This document shows positions 57,140-64,000 of a stretch of DNA of 64,000 nucleotides, one piece after another (position 1 is the first letter of the stretch; the number at the start of each line of letters is the position of its first letter). Under the pieces are notes generated by a model that saw only the letters and a list, made by a program, of their open reading frames with translations, had not been told where the DNA came from and searched no databases. This DNA is from Buxus sempervirens (taxonomy: Eukaryota; Streptophyta; Magnoliopsida; Buxales; Buxaceae). The stretch covers positions 36,539,520 to 36,603,519 of the forward strand of contig OX387192.1 of assembly GCA_947561395.2 (NCBI GenBank), given 5' to 3'. The position numbers and the translations under genes are program-made.

Positions 57140-57856
57140 GAAAACAATTTCATTCCCTCTAAGTTGGGCTTAAATACCGGGGAAAACTTACCTCGACATC
57201 TGCACATGCTATATAACAATGCTTGTATAGTGGTAGACAAGATTAGCTAAAATAATGCGTATGTTATTCAGCATGATGACAGTGATTCTTCATTTTTGTG
57301 GCTATTGTGTTGGTCCGGCTGAATAACCTCCTTGTACATCAGGCTCTACCCCTTTATTATGAGACGAGATTTTAACCAAAGCCCTGCCAACCAGTCCAGG
57401 AATTTTAAGGATAATGTGGCTCTATGAGAAACCAAGCCAATCACCAACAAACACTAGCTATTTAATACGTAGGTGAAAAACTCAAGGTCATACTTGATAC
57501 TTCTCTCCAATAGATTCACTGTTCTCTGTTCTTCCCCATATATGATTTCTGAGCAATGCTAGAAGAAACAGCATGGATGAAGCCAAGTTGTCACGTGTCC
57601 AATTGTACACCCATTGTTTTGCATGATTGTACCACTCCACCCAATTTTCCTTCCTAATTTTAACATGTTAGATCCACGAATTAAATTACCCCAAAATGTG
57701 GTACCATTCCTCTCACAAACATGCCCCTTCATCAGATCACGTCTCAGAATGACATGAAGCCTTTTCAGGCTATAAAATTTTGGTTCACCAATTCCTTAGT
57801 CATGTGCAGCTGTGCTTCCATTGTTCCAGTACGTCTAAGATCAGAAAGAACGAGCG
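57140..57856. other. intergenic DNA with promoter-like signals
   Basis: No gene recognised. Near the right end it has an ABRE/G-box-like TCACGTGTCC (57591-57600) and a TATA-like CTATAAAATTT (about 57770-57780), upstream of the possible small gene at 57857. Confidence 0.35.
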
Positions 57857-58295
57857 ATGAAACAAAAAAGTAAGTAAATTTTGGATGTTTCTAATGCGAG
57901 GCCAGGTCTCACCAATCAGCTTGCAAACTAAAATTTCGATGTGTATTTTTATTCTCCATGATTTTGGTGTATGTGTACTTTTATTCTCCATGATTTCGGG
58001 GTGTCTTCCCAACGTTATTTTTCCATCGGGTGCTTTTATCTCTTCTATAAATACCTTGTTTTGTTTCAGTAAAACACATCTTACAATCTCTTTGATCATT
58101 ATCTTCTCAAGAAACCTCAAAATTATCTCTTCCTCATCTATACGATTTACTGTTTTTCTAAATTTTATTTGAGCAAAGAAAGGTGTGTTTGTGGTGGAGC
58201 ACGTTTCCTTTGTTAGTGCAGATAAGAGGAAACCTTCATCTGCTGCATTGGATATTATTCGTAGAGGCGCAAATGTCCTAAAGAGAGCGACTTAG
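57857..58295 (+). CDS. possible two-exon gene for a 44-aa basic peptide, unknown function
   Basis: Exon 1 (57857-57869) is ATG AAA CAA AAA A, directly followed by a perfect donor GTAAGT. A 304-bp intron ends in a pyrimidine-rich TTTTATTTGAG. Exon 2 (58174-58295) reads in the matching phase to TAG. The product starts MKQKTKKGVFVVEHVSF and ends DIIRRGANVLKRAT, lysine/arginine-rich and without an obvious signal peptide. TATA-like and ABRE-like motifs lie 75-265 bases upstream. A second TATA-like box (TCTATAAATACC, about 58043-58054) sits inside the intron. A 36-base imperfect tandem repeat (TTTTATTCTCCATGATTT) is also in the intron at about 57945-58000. I do not recognise the peptide; chance is a real alternative. 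Confidence 0.25.
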
Positions 58296-59028
58296 TACGT
58301 GCCTCATCCTTGCCTATTTCAACAAATATCCGGTCAGTCTTAAATTTCAGTTTTATTGGAACGATTGAAGATACGAACCCTGCAGATTTTTTAGCTTCTA
58401 TTTCCAACATTTATTAAGATTAGGAGAAGAAACCGAAAAAATAAGAACAGATGATCTGGAGAAATCGACAGAAATAGGGTTTCGGGACGAGAGTAAATCA
58501 AACTTACCTTTCAAACGCTTCGGGATCGGAAGAGAACAAATGAAGATGGCATGCCAAGGATCGGAAGAGTAAATCAAACTTTCCTTTCAAACTCTTCGTA
58601 GAAGCTTAAAAGAGTAACGAAAATAACCCCAGCACAACATGGGGCTCATATGATGGACGTGTGCTCTTTTGACATTTGAAAACAAAGCTAAACATCTGCG
58701 GGAGCGAGCAGATACTATTCTACCAAAAAAAAGAAAGAAAAAAACACAGCAGTTACTGGGCACTTTATCACTTTCAAAACTCCAAACCAACCCATCATCC
58801 CACCCGAATATAACCCGATTAAAGGTTTATGTTTTCCCAGCTCAAAGCGGGTCAACCTAAACCCAGTCGACAGTCCCTTGGGTACATGATTAAATTCTAA
58901 ATTACAATTTTATAACCGGGTTATCTTCGAATGTGTAATAATTACAGTTTTAAAAAATCCATATTAGTTTTATGTTCCATACAGTATTCTCAGCCTAGCT
59001 AATTTACTCTATTGAAGTTGTCAATCCC
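58296..59028. other. intergenic DNA
   Basis: No gene recognised. At 58480-58620 the phrase AAATCAAACTT(A/T)CCTTTCAAAC with GGATCGGAAGAG occurs twice, a local duplication. At about 58780-58880 CAACCCA/CGGGTCAACC-type motifs suggest a degraded hAT MITE. Confidence 0.4.
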
Positions 59029-59171
59029 TAGGGTTGCTTATCAAGCTGGGTCGGCCCAGCCCTAGCCGTACCATGGGCTGGAGGGTTTTCCTTGACGGGC
59101 GGGGCATGGCACTGGCCGGCTAGGCACGGGCTAATTGTGCCTGTGCTGGGCCAGCCCGTTAAGCATTCCTA
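59029..59171. mobile_element. 143-bp hAT-type MITE
   Basis: Terminal inverted repeats TAGGGTTGCTTATCAAGC and (complement) TAGGAATGCTTAACGGGC continue into GGGTCGGCCC/GGGCTGGCCC. Flanks TCAATCCC and CCAATCCC match at 7 of 8 bases, fitting an old 8-bp hAT duplication. GC-rich interior without coding capacity. Confidence 0.7.
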
Positions 59172-59195
59172 CCAATCCCATCTTTTTTTTTAAAT

Positions 59196-60430
59196 TTCTT
59201 TATATGAAAACTTCATGTTTTAAGTTTTTGGCACAAAACACATTCCACATAGAAAAAGACCTACACAATGTACAACCATGCATGGGTTATGTTACTTTTT
59301 TTTATTTCAGGTCTTCAGATCACTTTCTTTTGCAGGTTATAACAAACAGGGACACACTTGTTCAACTAAGTAGCTACGGCCATCTGTGCCTTCTGTAACA
59401 CGAAATTCACTGGTGGCTCAATCCTGTTGCCATGATGGATGTTTGTATGGTAGTACGTTGCATAATATGAAGTTCCCTTTGATATCTTCTGTCATAGGAA
59501 TCGAGCTGATAGGTCGAAAGGGTTTGCTGAGAAAAAATGTTGAAGTCATAGTTGGGGGGAGATATTTTTGGGTTGGATGCCTCACGTAGATCAAGGGTTG
59601 GTTGCAATCTCTCTTTGCATAATAAGAAGTTCCCTTTGATATCTTTGGTGTTGGTTGCTCCCCCATGCATTACGCTGATTGTATGGCTTGGCATTGCATT
59701 TTGGAAGAATATGCGAAGGAAAATACGTTAAAAAACCAGCAAGTCAAGGGTCTATTCCTTTTTTTTAAAATCCTTTTTACTCCTGAAACTTTTTGTTTTT
59801 CTAACCGTGAACCAGGGTTTTAAAAACCAGTTTTGGTATCTGTACGGACCGGCTGGTATTTTTAGGAAAATCCGGTATTTGCTGAGTTTCCGAGATTTAG
59901 AGCTCTACTGTGAACACAGGCTAACAATTATGTGATGGCAAGAGGCGCTCGTTCTGCTGTTAGTATTTGTGGCAAACCCAATTATGCCTGCTGTGATCAC
60001 GGAGCAACGCCTACAACTAGTGGGCTGGCTGCGACGTCATTCCAAGGTTAAATTACCCAAAACAGAGGATGAGAAAGATTAGTCTGCCGGTGCCGGAAGT
60101 ATTTTTGGATTGAATCATGAGACTCAAAGTTGTAAAAACCCTAGAAATTTATTAGAAATTTTGATTTTCACAAGTTTTTAGAGGATGAAAGAGTAAAAAA
60201 TTAGCTTGGGACTTAGCATTTCTAACGCCTTGCCTCCACGTCATCATTAGAAGAATTCATTGTAATGGCCGAGATGGATATGATAACACGGCGAATTCCT
60301 TATTACCAGGCATTCTGTGCATATTTGCCTCTTTACGGGCAGAAGAAAAAGAACGTACAGAATAAATCTCAATCACATGTGAAGATAATACTTTAAAAAA
60401 AAAATTTTCTGCAGCTTTTTACTTAATAAA
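59196..60430 (+). pseudogene. truncated duplicate of the ClpR3 3' end
   Basis: This block repeats the ClpR3 sequence from intron 6 through the downstream flank (54778 to about 56175), in the same orientation about 4.4 kb away. It keeps the intron 6 acceptor and the start of exon 7 ([11 protein letters not shown], 59336-59368). It then jumps straight to the 3' UTR (GTAGCTACGGCCATCT), lacking the rest of exon 7 and exons 8-9. A second deletion in the intron part removed about 80 bases. A piece of the 3' UTR (GAAGTTCCCTTTGATATCTT) is duplicated locally (59470 and 59627). About 320 bases at 59808-60130 are present only here. It cannot encode a Clp subunit. Confidence 0.85.
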
Positions 60431-61520
60431 AGAGGCTGCACGTAAGGAGAAGCGGGGAACGGCGTATTTAAAAAATTCTTACAAGTAGTTGTGAACACAC
60501 AATCCTTCAACTTGAATCGAGAAATAAAAAACATCCATACGAGACTGTCTGTGAACTCGCGTCAGAGTAACCGATTATGGCAGCAATATGCATCCTTACA
60601 ACTTAGTGCACATTTATGATCTGAAATTCAGGACTAAGATATCCCATGTAGAAGGGCCACGACAGATTCAATAGCTGGATGCCAAGTGATCCTTAAATTT
60701 TTTGAAGATTATCGTATCCCATCCTAACCATATTGTTGTAATTAGAGGCCGGAGCTAGGAAATCCAGCTTCGCTCTATCAGATTTTCCGTTGAGGAATGA
60801 TATAAATTAGGCCTGACCAAAGAGTAAACAGATAAAAGTGTTGCCGAGTGGAGACAAAAGGGATTAACCTTAAAATGGCTCAGAGCATCCATCCATTTCA
60901 TCATCCTTCAGGACTCCCAAAGTGATAAGAGTTCACAGGCCTGCTAAACAGTTCCAAATGTATGATCTAGGCCATTTCAAGAGAGCCGCACATTTTAGCA
61001 CTCAGGCAGCTTCAGTAAATCTAACACTAGCATTCTTTGAGTTGCATCCAAGTCTAATTGAAATACAAAAATCAGTCATCAAGTTCCTGAACATTTTCAT
61101 TCACTTCCTCTAGACTAAGGAACACAGAATCATTGATGATCAAAAAAAAAAAAAAACAAAGGAACACAGAATCATTGACATGATCATCATCATCAACATA
61201 AGCCAGTTTCCACCAAAGTGATCATTAACAAAATCCATAAATGGAAGGAAGCTCATGATACAACAATAACATTATTAGTAGCCTCTAGGTTCCATCTCAA
61301 TTCAAATACAGTTCATTAGGCTCAATAACATGAATTAAATTGCCAATTGAGTAACTTCTCTTTGTTTGAGGGTTTAGGAACCAACAGAAATATTCTACCG
61401 CAAAGAAAACATTCTACTTAAAAGAGATTAATAGGATAGTGGCTAAACCACACTTGTAATTTAACCTAGAGTGACTGCTCTTCATGTAGAGTAATCACTA
61501 ATGATAAAGGGAACCAGAAT
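60431..61520. other. intergenic DNA and Toc159 3' region
   Basis: No gene recognised. A local duplication of GGAACACAGAATCATTGA occurs at 61120 and 61160 around a poly-A run. The last 200 or so bases before 61520 are the likely Toc159 3' UTR (minus strand). Confidence 0.4.
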
Positions 61521-64000
61521 CTAGTATGCTGAGTAGCTCTCACCTTGTGCAGGCCAGATGCTCCTAAAGATGCTGATGGCAATTGGAAGCAGACCAACAA
61601 GTGCAATCTGAAGCTGTTCTGAGCTGCTTGTCCTAACAGTGATCTGTCCACTGAGCTTGTTGTTCAGTCCAACACGAACAGCCATCTTAGAATTCCGTCC
61701 AATAGAGATCTGAGACTGCAGGTTGGCCCCCAGAGCCAGGTCACCCCTCCACTTCATCAGAGATAGACCCAAAGTGGATTGGTCCTGGCCGATTGGATAA
61801 TCCTTCTCCCTGAGACGTGCTTCCAAGTTGGCGCCATATGCCATATCACCCTGAGATCGAACTGCACCAGTGCTCCCCACCAAAACTAGGCGTTTTCCAA
61901 CTGTAATCTGATCCTCAATTTTGAGCCCAGTGGCCACATTTTCACCTAAGAAAGTAACAGAAAACCCGCCAGTTGTCTTGTTCTTTTTGAAATTTCTGAA
62001 TTTGGTTTCACCTCTCAGGATGTAGGCAAGCTGCTTTCCAATTGTTTGGATGTCAAAGCCTGCTAGGCTTGATCCATTCTCCCCATGTTTGGCTGCAACT
62101 GAAGAATCCAAATGGATGCTGAACTCCTTCTTGTCTTTTGTGATTTGAACAGCAATCCCTGCAGGGAGACGACCAGCAATAGCAAGATTCTCTTCAAGGC
62201 TAACACCATCATACCCACAATCATGGTCCCAACCATGAGTGTCCAAAACTGGCCTTGCCAGAAGCTGCGATGTTGGCTCCAAGAACCGGTACCTGTAAGC
62301 TGGGTTATCACTGTCAAAGGAAGGCGGCAGGACCATGTCAGGTAACGGAACTGGCACAGCCGCTGGACTTCCATTTTCCTGATCAACATCTTCCCCGATG
62401 TACCCATAGTCATCCCCACCAACTTTACCTTTCTTAATCTCTCTGAGTCTTTTCAGCTCATCCTTCAATTGCTTCTTTTGTAGCAGCCTTACCCGATAAT
62501 CATACTCCTCAAAATATGCCTTTCTCTGCTCCTTGCTGAGCTTAGCAACCTGAGATTTCCTCAAAGGCTTAAATGGCGGGAGCTGATCATACTCATCCTC
62601 TTCTTCTTCTTGGTCAGTATCTGACAAGTCTCCCAAGTCATCGGAGTCACCATTCTCGCCACCCTGATCAGCAGGAAGTTTTGGATGGGCACGAGACTGC
62701 AGCAGCGTAGACAACAAGTAGGGTAGAGGAGGAGAACGGACACGAAACCCAAAAAGCTTCTTGTGGTCAAATGGGTCTTGAGGCTTCGAAAGAGAACTTG
62801 CTTCTGCTAAGATCTTCATGGAATAGCACAAAAACAATAGCTGGGATCGCCAAATTTGGCCATTTGGGAGGATTCTTTCACCTTCTCTGTTCTTCCTACA
62901 TGAGGGGTGATTCTCAACGAGAGAAACTGGGTTCATCAAACTTGGATTCATCAGACGCAGATCACCAACTGCTTGCCCTACAGACTGCTGGACAACATGC
63001 GTGCGTTGAGCAACAAACACTTCATAGCTTAAGGGGGATCCTGATGGTCCATCTGGAGGCGCAGAAGCGGCATGGGTCAAAGTAACAATGGCACTTCGCC
63101 AAATTGATGAACCAAGAACACTTGTAATCGACCTTAATAATGGAAGATCGTTAAGGTCTCGAGTCTGTGTGTCGAGGCGATCTACGTAGAGGACAATATC
63201 AGGGGGACATTTCTTTGTGAACTTCTTGATCAGAAGTAAGATTTTCCGGTTGTAACCTTGTTCCATCACAGAAGGTCTGAGGCCTGGAGTATCAATGAAT
63301 CTGATCTTTACTCCATCTACTGTGCCAGTAATCTCTTTCACGAGAGTTGTTGCAGGTTCAAAAGCATCAATCAAGGTCTTTTGTTCACCAAAAATAGAGT
63401 TTATGGTTGCACTTTTGCCCACCCCAGTTTTCCCAAGGACCAAAATATTCAAAGAGAAGTCTAAAGCGTCTTTACCCTCGGTTTCAAGTTGCAGAGCTGT
63501 TCTCTTGGCAGTATCAAGGCTGAATGCTTGACTGGTCTGCCTTCCTGCAGCAAGTGTCAGCCTGTATAGAACCTGTGCAGCTATGGAGTCCTCAGCAGAA
63601 TGGCCTAGCCTCTGAACAAGCCTCAAAAATTTTACTCGTATGAGCTGTATCTTCTCCAGCTTCTTCTTATCTTCTTCACTCAAGTTATCTTCTGTTTCTC
63701 CTGTAGCAGCGAGATCAGAAGTAAAGAGGTTGGGACGGTTTGGTCTAGGAGCAGGTTTCAGGGACCGCAGTGAGGAACCCAAACCAGCAGGCCGCTCCAA
63801 TGAGAAAAGCCTAGAACCATCTGAAGAGGTGATTGTGATATTGCCACTGTCTGAGCCAGCACCACTTGCTGCTTTCAGGAGAGCAGCCAGTGCAGCAGAA
63901 TCAAATAACTCCTTCCCACCTCCTTCCTCGTCTGTGTCCACTTCCTCATCCGAGTCCGAGATGATCTGACCATCAAATCCGTGAGACTGTTCCCGAGAAC
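61521..64000 (-). CDS. TOC159: translocase of chloroplast 159 (Toc159), C-terminal part, 5' end outside window
   Basis: This is a preprotein receptor GTPase of the outer chloroplast envelope. The open frame runs from the stop at 61521-61523 to the window edge without a stop or intron, giving 825 residues. The GTG codon at 63939-63941 is internal, since the frame continues upstream with FDGQIISDSDEEV, the end of the acidic A-domain. The GTPase domain follows: P-loop GKTGVGKS (63411-63434), DTPGL, and the THAASAPPDG block. The M-domain has the LPPFKPLRKSQVAKLSKEQ stretch, an acidic DTDQEEEEDEYD segment and a C-terminal membrane anchor region (IALVGLLPIAISIF). The M-domain wording (DTHGWDHDCGYDGV, KHGENGSSLAGFD) fits Toc159 better than Toc132/120 or Toc90. 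Full length would be roughly 1,200-1,500 aa, so the start lies outside. Confidence 0.95.
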   Translation of the reverse strand, partial: SREQSHGFDGQIISDSDEEVDTDEEGGGKELFDSAALAALLKAASGAGSDSGNITITSSDGSRLFSLERPAGLGSSLRSLKPAPRPNRPNLFTSDLAATGETEDNLSEEDKKKLEKIQLIRVKFLRLVQRLGHSAEDSIAAQVLYRLTLAAGRQTSQAFSLDTAKRTALQLETEGKDALDFSLNILVLGKTGVGKSATINSIFGEQKTLIDAFEPATTLVKEITGTVDGVKIRFIDTPGLRPSVMEQGYNRKILLLIKKFTKKCPPDIVLYVDRLDTQTRDLNDLPLLRSITSVLGSSIWRSAIVTLTHAASAPPDGPSGSPLSYEVFVAQRTHVVQQSVGQAVGDLRLMNPSLMNPVSLVENHPSCRKNREGERILPNGQIWRSQLLFLCYSMKILAEASSLSKPQDPFDHKKLFGFRVRSPPLPYLLSTLLQSRAHPKLPADQGGENGDSDDLGDLSDTDQEEEEDEYDQLPPFKPLRKSQVAKLSKEQRKAYFEEYDYRVRLLQKKQLKDELKRLREIKKGKVGGDDYGYIGEDVDQENGSPAAVPVPLPDMVLPPSFDSDNPAYRYRFLEPTSQLLARPVLDTHGWDHDCGYDGVSLEENLAIAGRLPAGIAVQITKDKKEFSIHLDSSVAAKHGENGSSLAGFDIQTIGKQLAYILRGETKFRNFKKNKTTGGFSVTFLGENVATGLKIEDQITVGKRLVLVGSTGAVRSQGDMAYGANLEARLREKDYPIGQDQSTLGLSLMKWRGDLALGANLQSQISIGRNSKMAVRVGLNNKLSGQITVRTSSSEQLQIALVGLLPIAISIFRSIWPAQGESYSAY

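Noticed and set aside
57800-58120. 106-codon minus-strand frame
   Set aside because: Contains an imperfect tandem repeat and no known domain; it overlaps the intron of the better-signalled plus-strand candidate.
59386-59694. Frames in the ClpR3 duplicate on both strands
   Set aside because: They derive from 3' UTR sequence of ClpR3, not from its coding frame.
63939-63941. GTG as start codon of Toc159
   Set aside because: The frame stays open upstream and reads into the conserved acidic-domain end (IISDSDEEV), so this is an internal valine.
62112-63969. Plus-strand and off-frame minus-strand frames across Toc159
   Set aside because: Shadows of the long, conserved Toc159 frame.

Overview
This is nuclear DNA of a flowering plant. 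The evidence is spliced genes with long AT-rich introns, a GT34 xyloglucan xylosyltransferase, a RALF peptide hormone, nucleus-encoded plastid proteins (isoleucyl-tRNA synthetase, ClpR3, Toc159), and typical plant transposons (Ty3 and TRIM elements primed from tRNA-Met, RTE LINEs, hAT MITEs). The species cannot be fixed from the sequence alone.

Layout, left to right. 1-5.3 kb: a possible promoter facing off the left edge, a long foldback (195-352), a Mutator-like MITE (1859-2215) and a hAT MITE with a perfect target-site duplication (3829-4134). 5333-5683 (+): an intronless RALF preprohormone. 7.2-14.2 kb: a minus-strand heat shock factor-binding protein (HSBP) gene. Its four main coding exons lie at 8144-9460, one of them only 24 nt. 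Its last intron is a U12-type AT-AC intron, and its first intron appears to be filled with a broken Ty3 element and nested hAT elements. 15714-17063 (+): intronless XXT1/2-type xyloglucan 6-xylosyltransferase. 18-19 kb: antisense RTE LINE remnant. 20257-44669 (-): a 22-exon organellar isoleucyl-tRNA synthetase (OVA2-like; 1074 aa when spliced), with one GC-AG intron. 45404-55427 (+): a 9-exon ClpR3 gene (317 aa) with a LINE, a 28-G run, a polypurine/polypyrimidine tract and a complete TRIM element in its introns. 55.4-61 kb: foldbacks, a possible tiny two-exon peptide gene (57857-58295), a hAT MITE, and a broken duplicate of the ClpR3 3' end (59196-60430). 61521-64000 (-): the C-terminal 825 residues of Toc159, running off the right edge.

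The IleRS and ClpR3 genes start 734 bp apart, head to head, and both serve the plastid (translation; Clp proteolysis). With Toc159 (protein import) nearby, three of the six main genes serve plastid protein homeostasis. All spliced models were assembled by eye from splice signals, reading phase and similarity to known family members. The phases close without remainder in the IleRS, ClpR3 and HSBP models.
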